A DNA stretch of 64,000 nt from Cristatella mucedo (GCA_009760855.2 WPIO01000094.1:1152501-1216500); one strand, 5' to 3'. Counted from the stretch's first letter, positions 1-13,756 are shown. A program made the numbers and translations. Notes: generated by a model from the letters alone, not told the origin.

Positions 1-28
1 TCCGCTGTCGTCTACCACGACGTCTGGT

Positions 29-202
29 GGTGAGCCGCGATGGCACACTAAGTAAGGTTGCTGTCTTCGACGACCTCGGCACCGAGGTCGTGGGTTTGAA
101 TGCTGTGGTGGGCGATCCTTTATTGCCGCTGCAAGCGGTGGTAATAGCCGCAAAGCCTCTTTTGTCTCGACACAAAAGAGGCTGGTGACTCAGCTAGCTA
201 GG
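29..202 (+). mobile_element. SINE-1 (tRNA-derived)
   Basis: GGTGAGCCGCGATGGCACAC head with A-box-like start, B-box-like GGTTTGAATGC at 91, TTGCCGCTGCAAGCGGTGG, then CACAAAAGAGGCTGGTGACTC. Nearly full length. Confidence 0.75.
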
Positions 203-734
203 GCGGTGTGTCGAGTTCAGAAGTCTTCCGATGTCCGACGCGAAGTGGTGAGGGGGCACCACGTGGCTCATCCGACGGCAGCCTAGCTACTTAAAAACTA
301 GAAGCACTACGTCATACCTTTAGGGTATCGATGCAGTGGCTGCAACCCGCTAGGCGTGCTTCAACGATGCGGTTTCGTCCTCGAGGACTAGCGGACGGTT
401 ACGAGCGCTGCTATGCGGGCTCAACGGCACATGAAAGCAAGTCGCTGCAGTGATTTTGTAGCAATATGGAGCGTGTGAGCGAACGAGAAACCTGCTTGAA
501 TTCCAGCCAGTTGTCTAGAAAAGAACTTGGCCAGGAGTTAGTAAGGTATTCGCTCTTAATAAACGATGCTGTGGGTTTAAATCCGACAGTTGAGTGATCC
601 TCCATAGCCTCACTGTAAGCGGCGGAGTTAGCCGACGAGGCACTTCTGCCGCTCTACACGTAAGGCTATTAAATCAGCTTAACGCTTTATGGCTAAGCTT
701 AACAATAGGAAGCTTCTCTTATTTTATTTACAAA
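203..734. other. Unassigned
   Basis: Moderately GC-rich DNA. No repeat, splice-bounded ORF or RNA gene was recognised. Confidence 0.5.
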
Positions 735-1066
735 TAATAATAACAATGCGTTTGATAAAGCGCCCCAGAGAAATCAATCTCTTTAAAGGCGCTTTACATT
801 TGCTGCAAAGGGAAATGCAATTGAATGGTAAGTAAAATCATGCTTGAAAAACAAAGAAAATGAATAATATGGTTAGGGGTGATATGTACAGGGTCAGCAT
901 GCAAATGTGGTTAGTGGCAGCATGCACAGTGTCAGCACGCATAAATTCATGATTGACGAATCACAGGGACCCACTAAATGCTGTCCCAAATAGGTGTGTT
1001 TTTAAGTTCCTTTTAAATGGGATCAGGTCAGCGGATGTTCTGACGCAAGTCGAGAGGGAGTTCCAG
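735..1066 (-). mobile_element. L2-A LINE, 3' fragment
   Basis: Begins (in plus view) with an AAT-rich tail and TTGATAAAGCGCCCC, then the conserved 3' hairpin and untranslated region (UTR), with the last codons of the RT C-terminal domain at its far end. It is 5'-truncated near 1,066. Confidence 0.85.
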
Positions 1067-1913
1067 AATAACATACCTTGCCGAGTCTAAGCGTCAGCTG
1101 CGATTGGCCAATCCCAGTCAAGGCGTTCTAAGCAGACTCCGTCATTTTTGGGCAGTTTATTTTTGGGGTTTGAGGGTTTATCGTTTCAAAATAATCGCCT
1201 GAAACCAGGCGCGAGTACTAAACTTTGATCTATAAATGGATTCACACAGTAGCCACCTCGTACGGACAAAACTTGGCGGCAAGCGCAGCTTTGCGGTTTT
1301 GGCCTCGAGCGACGCACGAATTGTGTCGCGGACTTTGAAGCACGAGAGAGCTGCACCTGAGGTCCTGCGGCTGATTTATTGTGTCGCCATTTCACTGCAC
1401 TCTAATTACTTAGGACTATCCTCAGCCGGGAAAGTAAAAAACTTCACGTGACCAGCTATAGTAGGCGTCGACGTTTGGCTCGCTACCTCGTTAGGCATTA
1501 AAGTACATAATTACGGTCGCCGATAATTACGCTGCCGTGATAGCTGTTTTGTCTTCGTCGTCATCTCCAACAACAGGAGCTGCACAGCTACACACGTGTT
1601 GTGTGGCTTTCACGTCCGTACAGAGCTAGGCCACCGACGAAGCGCTAATAACGGTGCTAGTCCTAGCTGACAGGTAACGAATACTGGTGACGCATGAACC
1701 TTATATTACGGATGGCAAATTTTATATGGAGCTTCAATGCATGCAGCAGGTACGCCGGCAGCAGCGGAACAAGTGGCTAACCCACGATGCTAATACCGTA
1801 GCATAACAAGTCCATATCCGTAACGTAGATCAGTCTACTTGACAGCAATGGATGGGTGACAGGTGCTCTACAGCCACGGCGACGTACACCGAGGGATCGG
1901 TGGCCTAGAGCTC
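1067..1913. other. Unassigned
   Basis: Holds overlapping short ORFs on both strands at 1,186-1,451 (one ends PEVLRLIYCVAISLHSNYLG), none with convincing splice signals. Nothing recognised. Confidence 0.5.
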
Positions 1914-2424
1914 AAATAATAATATTAATAATAACAATAAAGATAATAATAGTACACTTGATAAAGCGCCCTCATGGAACTTAATATCTTTCTAGGCGCT
2001 TTACAGTATCTGTAAAGGAAACGCGATCGAATGGTAAGTGGTATCATGCTTGATAAATAACATGAATAACATGGTTAGGGGTGACATGCACAGGGTCAGC
2101 ATGCAAGTGTGGTTAGTGGCAGCATGCATAGTGTCGGCACACATAAGCACATAAAGAACGAATCGCAGGGATCCACTAAATGCCGTTATAAATTAGTGAG
2201 TTTTTAACTTCTTTTTATAAGGGGTCAAGTCACGAGATGTCTTGAAGGAAGTCGGGAGTGAGTTCCAGGCATTGGGAGCACATGAACTGAATGCATGGAC
2301 TCCTAATCTAAGGATTTGAGGTTTGTACGAGGCATTGGTAAACAGTTAGATTCCGAAAAGTGGGTGGTACGACAGTTGGTCTGGTGAGGAAGTAGATCTG
2401 ATAGATAGGCTGGAGCCAAATCAG
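1914..2424 (-). mobile_element. L2-A LINE, 3' fragment
   Basis: Variant subfamily with ACGCGATCGAATGG in place of the usual ATGCAATTGAATGG next to the hairpin. An AAT-rich tail is at its start. It reaches into the C-terminal coding region (AYLSDLL-like, frame broken). Confidence 0.8.
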
Positions 2425-2480
2425 CTTAGATGTCTAAGCAAAAACTCTGCAAACACATCAAACCGCCTGTTGCAAGACAA

Positions 2481-2649
2481 ATAATAATAATAATACACTT
2501 GATAAAGGGCCCTCAGAGAATTCAATGTCTTTCTAGGCGCTTTACTTTTGCTGGAAAGGAAGCACGATCAAATGGTGAGTGGTATCATGCGTGATAAAAC
2601 AACATGAATAACATTATTAGGGGTGACATGCACGCGGTCACCACGCAAG
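2481..2649 (-). mobile_element. L2-A LINE, short 3' fragment
   Basis: (AAT)n tail, hairpin TTGATAAAGGGCCCTC...TAGGCGCTTTA and about 90 bp of 3' UTR, then lost. It lies 57 bp from the previous copy in the same orientation and is of the same CACGATCAAATGG subfamily. Confidence 0.8.
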
Positions 2650-2955
2650 ACGCCGTCACGAATACGGCCTATGACGTAGAGTAACACATTATTGGTTCCA
2701 AGCCGTTACAAATCAGGAAACGCGACTAATGTTTATCACTACGAATATGAATGCTGATTAAGTTCACATCAAATTCAGCACCATTATTTTCTTCAGGTTG
2801 AAACAACATTATTTGTCATTATTTTCATTTTTATTAGGCACTGCGTCGACATTTGTAAACATCCAATACAGGATTCATCTGAATTCCGGAGTTTATTATG
2901 GCAGAAAGATATTTCATCCTTCAACGATTCCACCGTCATAACGCAGCTCAATCGC

Positions 2956-3066
2956 AACCATTCGATCCTCCTTTCTTTGCAGCAAAAATGTAGAGCCTAG
3001 AGAGAGATTTAGTTATTTGAGAAAGCTGTAATGCATGTATGTATTATTATTATTTTTAATAATACA
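2956..3066 (+). mobile_element. L2-A 3' tail only
   Basis: Only the terminal ~110 bp: CCATTCGATCCTCC, TTTGCAGCAAAAATG, a degraded hairpin (GAGCCTAGAGAGAGATTTAG) and an ATT-rich tail. Confidence 0.6.
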
Positions 3067-3303
3067 TACATACTTCTACCACTTTCCATGTTTTCCAGTA
3101 AAGTTTAAAGCATTAAAAATGTCACACAAGGACTGTTACAAGTCTCCAACAATTATTATACTGTTTTGATGCAAGACTTTACAAATAGGTGTTGTGGCCT
3201 TCACCTCCAAACAGATTACGGCGGCAAACACAGTACTCGTTGAGCTTCGTGCGTCCCTGTCGACGTGCGGCGAATACCACCGAAGTCCGGAAGACTTGGA
3301 CTA

Positions 3304-3405
3304 CAAATAATAATACTAGTAATACTACTAATAGTAATGCATTTGATAAAGCAACCTCAGAGAACTGAATCTGTTTCTAGGCACTTTATCGCAGAAAGTG
3401 ATTGG
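3304..3405 (-). mobile_element. L2-A 3' tail only
   Basis: AAT-rich tail and TTTGATAAAGCAACCTCAGAG...TAGGCACTTTATCGCAG. The hairpin stem is weakened by substitutions and no coding remains. Confidence 0.65.
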
Positions 3406-4091
3406 TAGTTGCAGCACAAATGCTCGCTCACGTACGCCGAAAGTGGAGAACCCCGGCAGCAGGTAAGAGAGCCCATACCATATATGTATATATACCTCAC
3501 TATAGCTAGCTCGCAACCTTGGCCCTGGAAGTCTATTAGAAAGCGATGGAGGACTAAACGAGTTCAGCAGCGGCCTTGAAATGCAACGGCTCTTCCGTGG
3601 CTTGACCTAGACCTAGCCCCGACTTTGACCTGGCGACCTAAACTCTGCTCATTGGCTGGAGTTCCAGCTGACTGCCTGTTTCTAGGCTTTCACTGGCGTT
3701 AGCACTGCCTTGCCGATCGATTGTTGCATAATCAATTCATAGCCATTACAATTCAGGAACACTGGGTTATTTCACAATTTCATAATTTTTATCTGGCCAA
3801 CCTTTCTTTGCCCCCTCTTCTTTAAATTGAGGCAACGCTCAGCCGGAATAAAAAGGAAAACCCAGCACAGTCAGCGTCATCTGGTAAGCATCCAAGTTCG
3901 GCACTTGAACACGTCGGTAAGCAGTACCATTAGTTATTACAGAGGATTTTTAGTCGCCATCTTTGAAACTGTCTCGCCTTCTTCATTACCGACAGCCATT
4001 ACAGAAGCAAGCTGGGATTCAGTGCGTCTCTTGAAAATGCTTGGCTTTTCAGACCTTCCGGTCGCCAATACTTCGCCAGTGTTCATCTCGG
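3406..4091. other. Unassigned
   Basis: A 106-codon plus ORF and a 71-codon minus ORF overlap at 3.83-4.15 kb; neither resembles a protein and the right end is L2-B 3' UTR. Confidence 0.5.
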
Positions 4092-4655
4092 TCCATAACT
4101 CCACAACGACTGTGTACGCTGGGGTTACGCCGAAAAGTTTTGCATAGCACAATCAAAGTCCAAAGAGCTTTTAATACGCATTCGGTAGCTAACTGACTTC
4201 AGCTCGCGTAACAAAGTGAAAGCATGAAGCATTGCTGAGTCAAGAGGTCGCAGTTGAGGTAGTGAGTAGAATGAAGTAGCAGCACAAAACGGCTAGGAAG
4301 TATATGAAATGGTTGGCAGCAGGAGATTATTTGGCGTTGCGGAATCATTGCAAAAGTGAGCTCCACAGTCGAGGACCTACAGAGCAACAGCTTCTGTTGT
4401 GGGGTCTTTAAGTCCCTTTGCAGCAAATGTAAAGAGCCTAGAGAGGGATTAAGTTCTCTGAGGGCGCTTTATCAAGTGAATTATTACTATTATTATATCA
4501 TTATTATTAGTGGGATTTAACATCCAGTTTATTGTCCATACATGACCGAAGGGCCCGAGGAAGCTGAGACTCAAGCAGCAGTTCAGCGTTGAAGGGTTGA
4601 AAGGGCCAAACCGTGGCGGCCTTTGTTGTCAGCGTACGTGGCTAGAGACAGGTTA
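4092..4655 (-). mobile_element. L2-B LINE fragment, interrupted by L2-A tail
   Basis: Minus-strand L2-B C-terminal region in two parts (4,092-4,411 and 4,516-4,655). It matches the better copy at 26.3 kb through ACTCCACAA, CATTCGGTAGC and TTTATTGTCCA, but is strongly diverged. The interruption is a 104-bp L2-A tail flanked by TTTAA. Confidence 0.7.
4412..4515 (+). mobile_element. L2-A 3' tail inserted in L2-B
   Basis: CCCTTTGCAGCAAATGTAAA, hairpin, GGGCGCTTTATCAAGTGAA, (ATT)n. It lies inside the L2-B copy with TTTAA at 4,407-4,411 and again at 4,516-4,520, a likely 5-bp target-site duplication. It shows that insertions as short as 100 bp occur. Confidence 0.7.
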
Positions 4656-5510
4656 CTGGTTTGAAGTTGCAAAATTACCATAGTAGGTACCTGAAACGAT
4701 CTGAAACTGGATTGCGATTGGTAAGCACAAAGCAGAAGAAGCCAACCTCCCAGAAAACTTCTACGAGCTGTAGCCACTTCAATTTATCAAACTCACTACT
4801 TGCATTGCCTAATTTTAAGCTTGCCTTGTCTGCCTCTGTTTCAGTTAGACAGTTTGTGGGTATAATAGAAAATCTCCAGGGCTAGAGGTGTCTCAAATGT
4901 ATGAACCCAATGGCAGAATTTCGAAAGGCAGTGAACGATTACGTACGTTGAATCGGAGTAGGAAGTCAAATTCATTCAGCGATTTAGTATTTGGTGGCAG
5001 CCACAGTCACAAACCGGCTGCGTCCAGCTTGCATGCAAATTAGGTCGATGTAGCTCAAAGCATACGGCCGAGACTGAGGAGAAGCAGCAGCAGCTGCAAG
5101 GGTCAGAGGTCACGGGTAAAGGCATCGCCGGTTGTGAGTGTCGTGGTATGCAGGATCTTTCCAGCCGCAGCCCTGCCGAAGCCGTTCAAGAGGTAGAGCT
5201 TGGCGTAAAGAGCATCGAAATTTGTCCTCTATGCTTTTTTCTCATTGTCCTCGATGTTTTATGTTACAGACTATTTTTGGCTCAATCAAAGCTCGAATTC
5301 TTATAAGCTGGAGGTTTTTCGGCCAGTTCTAGCATTTGGAAGACGATTTTTACTGTTGATTTTCATGGTCGGCAAGCAAGAATAGATTCCTCAAACTTAC
5401 GGTTCTTTCTACATGTGGGCTATCCTCTTGACTTGACACGCGAAGTAATCCAAAAGCGCTTTGGTACCGTCGGCATCGGCCTAGAGACACACGAGAAACT
5501 GATTTTTCCC
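4656..5510. other. Unassigned
   Basis: Repeat-free; small ORFs only. Confidence 0.5.
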
Positions 5511-5524
5511 TATATATATATTCC

Positions 5525-5576
<52 letters not shown>

Positions 5577-5590
5577 TATATATATATTTT
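5511..5590. repeat. (TA)n / (GT)n microsatellite
   Basis: Mixed TATA and GTGT tract; ORFs reading IYIYI across it are artefacts. Confidence 0.9.
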
Positions 5591-5726
5591 TTTTCCATTC
5601 ACGACGAAAAGCAATGAAGATTAGCTTCAAAAGACGCTGCATGTATGTATAGTCACAGATCTCTGTATTAACGGGTAATTTCGAAGTCAATGGACGCTAA
5701 TTTCAACGTAATATTAACTGAAAGCG

Positions 5727-5763
5727 GCAAAGCAAAGCACCTGCAGTTGCTGCTTTGCTTTGC
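5727..5763. repeat. 13-bp perfect inverted repeat
   Basis: GCAAAGCAAAGCA and TGCTTTGCTTTGC separated by 11 bp, just upstream of the longest L2-A copy. It could form a hairpin; function unknown. Confidence 0.7.
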
Positions 5764-5789
5764 TGCTGATTGAACAAGAGCTCAAGAGC

Positions 5790-8388
5790 GGCTGCATCTA
5801 GAAAATAAACCATCTCCTCAACCGTTCCCAGATTAGCTCCTTATCTGATGATCCTTGTGATGATCTAGCCGATCGCTTCTCTCGATTCTTTGTGCAGAAG
5901 ATAGACAAGATCAGGGAATCCGTCCCTGCGATGACAACCTCCCCTCTAGAATGCTGTTCTTCGGTTCCTGGCTGCACCTCGATGTCTGCATTTAAGCAGG
6001 TCACTAGTGATCTAGTCCTAAAGTTCTTATCTCAATCAACGAAGACAACAAATTCTCTAGACCCCATTCCCATTGTCCTACTCCTACGTTGCATTGGTCT
6101 GCTGCTGCCATGCATAACTAACATCATTAATTTGTCATTAGCCTCAGGTCATGTCCCAGCACCTTTCAAAAAAGCTGTAGTCAGGCCACTTCTCAAGAAA
6201 GCGACACTAGACCAAGAGAACTTAAGCAACTACCACCCAGTCTCCCTTCTACCATTCTTATAAATTATTATTATTATATTATAATAATTATATTATAATA
6301 ATTATTATAAGACACTGGAACGGGTCGCGGCAGACCAGCTGAACTCATATATCGAAACCTAACACCTCGCTTGTAAGTTCCAGTCTGGCTTTAGAGCTAA
6401 TCACTCCACGGAGTCAGCATTGCCTAGGGTATACAACGACCTACTTAGGAATGCAGACATGGGTAGAGTGTCTCTGCTTGTTTTGCTCGATCTTTCGGCA
6501 GCTTTGGTTTCATCGAGCACAAAGTTGTTCTAGAGCGCCTCTCATCTCGCCTGGGCATCTTTGGCACTGCTCTGCAGTGGTTCAGGTCCTATCTCAGTGG
6601 GAGACTCAAAGGTTTTGACGTGAATGGACAACGATCATCTAAAGTGCCTCTGAAATATGGAGTACCTCGGGGCTTCGTGCTAGGTCCGGTTCTTTTCACG
6701 GTTTATACTCTGCCTCTTGCTGATGTGATTGCCAAGCACAATCTAGGCTTTCACTTGTATGCGGATGACACTCAGTTGTACCTTTGCTTTGATCCCTTCC
6801 AGTCTTCGAGACCCTCAAATTCTCTAAACTCACTTGCTGCATGCGTTGATGACATTCGAACATGGATGGCAGCAAATTTTCTAAAACTAAACGATGAGAA
6901 AACTAACTTACTAGTTATGGGGATACCCAGTGTGACTCAGAGATTGGAAAGGCTGTCTCTCAGAATTAGCTCTGCCAGCTTATCTCCTGTCGAATCAGCT
7001 CGAAATCTAGGTGTCATATTCTAAAGTGACCTCTCGTTAGACGACCATATCAGCTCCACAGTCAAATCTGCCTATTTTCAGCTTCATAACATTGCTAAAA
7101 CTCGGGCTTGTTTAGATAAGGATACCACCTCTAAGTTGGTCCATGCATTCGTGACATCTCGTCTCGACTTCTGCAACTCACTGCTTACTGGCCTACCAGC
7201 ATGTGCGTTCAGGCGATTGCAGCTGATGCAAAACTCTGCAGCTAGGCTTTTCTGTCGTGAGCGTTGCATTTGCTACATTACTCCACTTCTCGCTGACCTG
7301 CACTGGCTACCAGTCAAGCAACGGATTGACTTCAAGTTTTTGTCGCTCACTTAGGTCCCTTCATTCTATGGCTCCAGCCTACCTCTCCGACATACTCCCC
7401 CATTAGGCCAAGCATCGTAGCACCTGCTTTTCGGAATCCAACAGTCTAGAAATACCTCGTAAAATCCTTAAATCTTTTGGAGACCGTGCATTTAGCTGGT
7501 ATGCTCCCGAAGCCTGGAACTCCCTCCCGACCTGCGTCACAACATCCCATGACCTGACCACATTTAAAAGGAACTTAAAAACACACCTATTTAAGACAGA
7601 ATTTAGTGGGTCCACGTGATTCGTCTATCACGTGCTTATGCGTGCTGACACTGTGCATGCTGCCACTAACCACATTTGCATGCTGACCCTGTGCATGTCA
7701 CCCGAAACCATGTTATTCATTTTGTGCGTGTTTTTCAAGCATGATTTTACTTACCATTCAATTGCATTTCCATTTGCAGCAAATGTAATAATAATAATAA
7801 TAATATTGCCCTTGATAAAGCGCCCTCAGAGAATTTAATCTCTTTCTAGGCGCTTTACATTTGCTGCAAAGTGATATGCAATAGAATAGTAAGTAAAATC
7901 ATGCTTGAAAAACAAACAAAATGAATAATATGGTTAGGGGTGACATGCACAGGGTCAGCACGCATAAGCACATCAAGGAAGAATCACAGAGACCCACTAA
8001 ATGCTGTCCTAAATAGGTGTGTTTTTAAGTTCCTTTTAAATGTGGTCAGGTCATGGGATGTTGTGACGCAGGTCGGGAGGGAGTTCCAGGCTTCGGGAGC
8101 ATACCAGCTAAATGCACGGTCTCCAAAAGATTTAAGGTTTGTATGAGGTATTTCCAGACTGTTGGATTCCGAAAAGCGGGTGGTACGATGCTTGGCCTGA
8201 TGGGGTAGTATATCTGAAAGATAGGCTGGAGCCATAGAATGAAGAGACCTTAAAGTGAACGACAAAACCTTGAAGTCAATCCGTTGCCTCACTGGTAGCC
8301 AGTGCAGGTCGGCGCCTAGAAAGAGATTAAGTTCTCTGAGGGTGCTTTATCAAGTACATTGTTATGATTGTTATTATTATTATTACAC
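5790..8388 (+). mobile_element. L2-A LINE, longest copy (RT domain), interrupted
   Basis: The best view of L2-A, from the linker before the RT (INHLLNRSQISSL, then FSRFFVQKIDKIRES) through the RT to the 3' tail. In order: RT fingers with VVRPLLKKATLDQENLSNYH near 6,175; an AT-rich TAATTATTATTA insertion at 6,260-6,310; [12 protein letters not shown] near 6,390; the LVLLDLSAA block with a 1-base frame loss at about 6,506; LKYGVPRGFVLGPVLF near 6,650; FHLYADDTQLYL near 6,755 (catalytic Asp pair intact); then the conserved C-terminal domain (TSRLDFCNSLLTGLPA, LHWLPVKQRIDFK). In-frame stops at 7,022 and 7,352 and the frameshift make it inactive. The upstream endonuclease is absent, so it is 5'-truncated. 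A second, minus-strand L2-A (7,789-8,311) sits inside its 3' UTR; the hairpin resumes at 8,312 with (ATT)n-like tail to about 8,388. Confidence 0.9.
7789..8311 (-). mobile_element. L2-A LINE 3' fragment inserted in another L2-A
   Basis: Complete tail, hairpin and UTR plus about 100 C-terminal codons in minus orientation (QRIDFKVLSFTLRSLHSMAP). It breaks the host copy between GCAGCAAATG and CGCCTAGAAAG, i.e. inside the host's 3' hairpin. No clear target duplication; a few host bases appear lost. Confidence 0.85.
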
Positions 8389-9034
8389 TAGTGAATAGCC
8401 GTATTATGCTACTTCTGACGAACCCTACTTTCTGCCTTGCATTGCTGCTGTCCTGTCGTCACTTTTATTGCACCGCCTTTGGTGTTTGAACTTTAGCGAC
8501 ACGTCAGGCTGCAGCGCGACTGTACGGCTCCTCCAACTCGCAGCACTTGGTTGCACCGTGGTTAGGCTTGGTGCACCCGCCTGGGGGCTAGTCAATCCAA
8601 CTATCCCCCATCGGCCATCAGCCACCGTGCTAGGTGGCCGATGGCACGGTCTGATCATGCTTTGAAGATGCAGTTGCTTCCTAAAAGATTTCCATGTTTG
8701 AAGACGTAAGTAGCGAGGTAACTTCCGCCCACGTAGAAGCAACTGATGCTGCAGGGGATCATTTACCTGTAGCGTATTTTTCGTCGTTGCACGTGTATAA
8801 TTATGATGCTAGTTTACATCAACATTAAAGCATTGCCTCCTCGAAGAAATCGCTAGCTTTTCTGTGCGCCAGTGTATCCCAACAAGAAAAACAAGAATGG
8901 GTTTTCGTTTGACACACGAGGTTCTTGCACAACACATTTCTCGGATTCACCTCATTTTGCTGAGGACGTAGCCCGTGGTGAGTGCCTTGCAATGGTATAA
9001 CAGCTAGCCCAAGGGTTATGAAATGTTAAAAGAT
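8389..9034. other. Unassigned
   Basis: Apart from the inverted repeat at 8,607, only opposing ORFs of 105 and 65 codons that look like composition artefacts. Confidence 0.5.
8607..8643. repeat. 10-bp perfect inverted repeat
   Basis: CCATCGGCCA and TGGCCGATGG around a 17-bp loop. A second pair (ACCGTGC / GCACGGT) overlaps it. GC-rich, function unknown. Confidence 0.65.
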
Positions 9035-9203
9035 ACTAGCTGATTTAGCAGTCTCTTTTCTATTGTGACTGTAGAACCTTTATGGCTATCGCCGCCGCTT
9101 GTGGTGGCAATACAGGATTCCCACCACAGGATTCGAACCCACGACTTCGGAACCGAAGTCATGAAAAGCAACAACTATACCAAATGTGCCACCGTGGCTC
9201 ACT
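9035..9203 (-). mobile_element. SINE-1 (tRNA-derived)
   Basis: Minus-strand copy: head GTGAGCCACGGTGGCACA, B-box-like GGTTCGAATCC (9,130-9,142 region, the best B box among the copies), then TTGCCACCACAAGCGGCGG and the conserved AAAAGAGACTGCTAAATCAG end. Confidence 0.75.
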
Positions 9204-9854
9204 GTCAGGTTTGGACAAATATCTAGAAAATGCCTGCAGTTCTCGCCCCGATGAACGATTTTCACGTTCAAAGCTGGCGAGCTTACGATTTCCGGTTCGC
9301 TTCTCTCTGGCTTGTTTGGTTCGAGCAGCAGCTAAGCTGGAATTGAAAGAGTCACGTGAATTATATGGGGTCACGTATGGTCAATTACTTTCCAGGTAAT
9401 TCCTCCACCTACCTGGCCATCAGAATAGCAGTTGCTGCATCCATTTACAGCTACTCCTGCATGTGTGGCTTTAAGTTTATGCAACAGAACATTAACGGCT
9501 GTCGAACTTCAGGTTTTCCCGGCGACATGTAGAGCAAGAGGAAGCCGTGTTTACTCTGCAAGGCAGCCTGTGGCCCAGCCAATGGGCAGTGCTGTGCACT
9601 TGTGCCTGCCTTAGGGAATGGCGGTGAATTATATAATGCTTCCAATTAACCATTAAAATCATAGCTATCTCGGTCAGCCTGAGTAAAGGGAGTCGATCTA
9701 AACTGCTTGGCTGTTCTACACCACCGGGCTAGCACACTGCGCTGCCACCTGCTTGCTTTCGTGTGCAATTTTGTTTGCCTTCAATTGCTTGCACGCAGTG
9801 TGAATATTGTGTGCCCATTAAGCTTGAGTGCCGTGTCGTTCTGTGTTCTCAAAC

Positions 9855-10035
9855 TTTTCCCATCTCCGTCTTCCCCTCTCTTTCCTTCTCTCTCTTCCCC
9901 ACTCTCTCTCTCTCCCTCCCCATCTCTCTCTCTCTCTCTTTCTCTTGCTCTCTCTCTCTCTCTCTATCTCTCTCTATCCATTTTCTCTCTGTTCTCTCTC
10001 ATCTCTCCCTCCCTCTCTCTCTTCTCTATCTCTCA
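9855..10035 (+). repeat. (CT)n-rich low-complexity tract
   Basis: Nearly pure TCTC/CTCCC. It creates a long but spurious Ser/Leu ORF (9,707-10,405). Confidence 0.9.
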
Positions 10036-11493
10036 CCCTTACTGGGTTTCGATCTGGTACGAACTCCTCACGCAGGCATTTACATTCGCAGCATTAGTTG
10101 TAGGGAGATTACGATGTACCGAGCAAGACTCTCTCACTACTTACTACGTAGAAAGTGCAAAGAGAAGTCAGCGTCAAGTTGTGGATCTCTCGACAGAAAG
10201 TGCTCCCAGTCGTCAAAAATCAGCGGCATATAGCACTGCCACGGACTGCATGTACAAGTCACTGCTTTGCATGCCTCCCACAAGGTCCGCATTGACCTCA
10301 TCACGACAGGAAGCAACGGTAACAGCTAACGCCGGAAGGGCTAAGACCACAATTGCTAATACTAAAAGAGCTGAGACCAAAGGTTTCACTCACATCTACT
10401 CATAATAATGACGTAGCCATCAGAAGTACGCTTGCGTAAAACCAAAACAGCTTTTTCAACAATAGAAAGCAACCCACAACCTCAGCAGTGTTCCTCTCAG
10501 CATTATCCCACAAAGTAACAACGGTAGCTAGCTCCACAGTGGCGATAACCTACGTAGGACGAAGGTCGACCAGTTGGCTCTGCAAGTTGCCCGCCGCTCA
10601 TTGGCTAATTCGACAAATACTTGAGCGTTGACCGTACCGTTTTTAGGCTCTCTCATAAGATCATTAACTCTGGCATCTAGAGACGTACGGATATCGAGTT
10701 TCCGGATCGCGCGCCACGCGGAGCTTCACTTATAGCCAGCACCTTTGCTACATCGATCGCCTTAGTGACTTATTGACGTCTGCTGCTGTCATTAGTGCTC
10801 CCAAAGTCAAGGCCCATAGCGGTCGCAGCAATATTACCAACTGAACAAAGTGTAGCTGTGATATTTATGAAAGATGCTTTTGCACCAGACCTTCCCGCAC
10901 CTTCGCCTTCAGGGCTCCATTTTCTCCAGACTAGCACGTCCAAGCGGCTAGCTTATGACATCGTGGGGTGATAGTATATTCACAGCTCAGGTAAGATAAG
11001 AATAATAAAGTTAAATCAATTAGCATAACTTTACTTAGAAATAGACTTGAACCTCACAGAAAAATATTAGGGAATTTTTTGAATCTTGAAGCTTGGCATA
11101 GCCAGCAAGAACTTTATCATTAAAACCGACTCAGTATCCCGTTCGGTACGCAAACCAAACATGCAATTACAGAGATCTATCTTCTGGGCTAGGCATTCAT
11201 CAATGAAAACGCAAGCTACGAGACTAGAGCAGCCCGACAGCTACGATTCTTTAGCCAGTATTCACCAATTCAATCCCTGACTTTTCTGCAAGGAGGTCCA
11301 AAGTAAAAGAAAGGTTAGCTAAACGCCATCCGCCTCATTTGAAAAGCAGCAGAAGTATCGGCTATCGCTTAGCTTGAATTGGGAAATAGAGGATTAAAAC
11401 TGGCAGTCTTGTATTTCCCACTTCAAGAGGGATGACAGCTGGCACTTCTTAGAGTACTCGAACTCGATCCGTACTTGCTGTTCACAACCCATG

Positions 11494-11694
11494 TCATTGG
11501 ATCAATGAGGCGGGTCGTGCAGTGCGATCCTCACGGATTCCTCGTCCTGACAGAACTGGGTCACACACCAAGAGCTCGCAACTTGCCCAGTTGCTGCCAC
11601 CGAGCGCGAGGCGAATGCCGGTGAAGCTCTGAGCCTTGTAACCATAGCTACGGACTTGCAGGTGCAGCACCGATGCGAACACGCATGCCAACAT
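11494..11694 (-). CDS. Unassigned GC-rich ORF, possible exon
   Basis: Minus-strand ORF of 66 codons. It starts MLACVFASVLHLQVRSYG, a hydrophobic stretch resembling a weak signal peptide, and continues SFTGIRLALGGSNWASCELL. A second frame is also open (ending TQFCQDEESVRIALHDPPH) after a possible acceptor CTGCACCTGCAAG, so the true frame is unclear. The motif GGSNWASCELL loosely resembles GGISWAECLYA in the 63.0 kb exon. That is a faint lead, not an assignment. Confidence 0.22.
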   Translation of the reverse strand: MLACVFASVLHLQVRSYGYKAQSFTGIRLALGGSNWASCELLVCDPVLSGRGIREDRTARPASLIQ

Positions 11695-12127
11695 CAGCGA
11701 AACACGGCAGCGGCGAAGGGTGCTCTTAACTTATTATTATAAGAAGTCCGTATCCGTCACATAGCTAGCTCTATTCGACACCAATTTAGACTTACAGGCA
11801 ATCAACAGTGGCCGTGACGTGCAGCAACTCTCTTACGGCTGAAGAACAAGAGCGGAAATCAGCTCGAATGCCAAGGCCAGCACTGCAGCGACCGCAGTCG
11901 CCTGCCTTTTAAGAGGCGCGGCTCTTATGTAGCCGTGGCCATGAACTATTACACAATTGGTTCCTAGCCCTTAGAATTCAGGGATTTCAAACGCTGTTTA
12001 TCAGTAATTAACTCTCAGTTTTAGCCACCTAGCCGACGTTTCATCAAGATATTTATTTTTTCGAGCTTGCTACACTTATGTAATAGTCCATACTTAGGCG
12101 GCCTGAATACGTAGTTATGTAGTTGTC

Positions 12128-13752
<1,625 letters not shown>

Positions 13753-13756
13753 GTTA

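Larger units (their letters stand above)
9204..12127. other. Mostly unassigned
   Basis: Contains the CT tract and the GC-rich minus ORF at 11.5-11.7 kb described separately. The remaining 2.4 kb shows no repeat or gene that can be supported. Confidence 0.5.

Noticed and set aside
8425-8742. 105-codon minus ORF and 65-codon plus ORF
   Set aside because: Opposing frames around inverted repeats, no splice signals and no protein-like pattern.
9707-10405. 232-codon ORF, the second longest plus-strand frame
   Set aside because: Most of it is a (CT)n tract read as Ser/Leu; three overlapping frames are open for the same reason.
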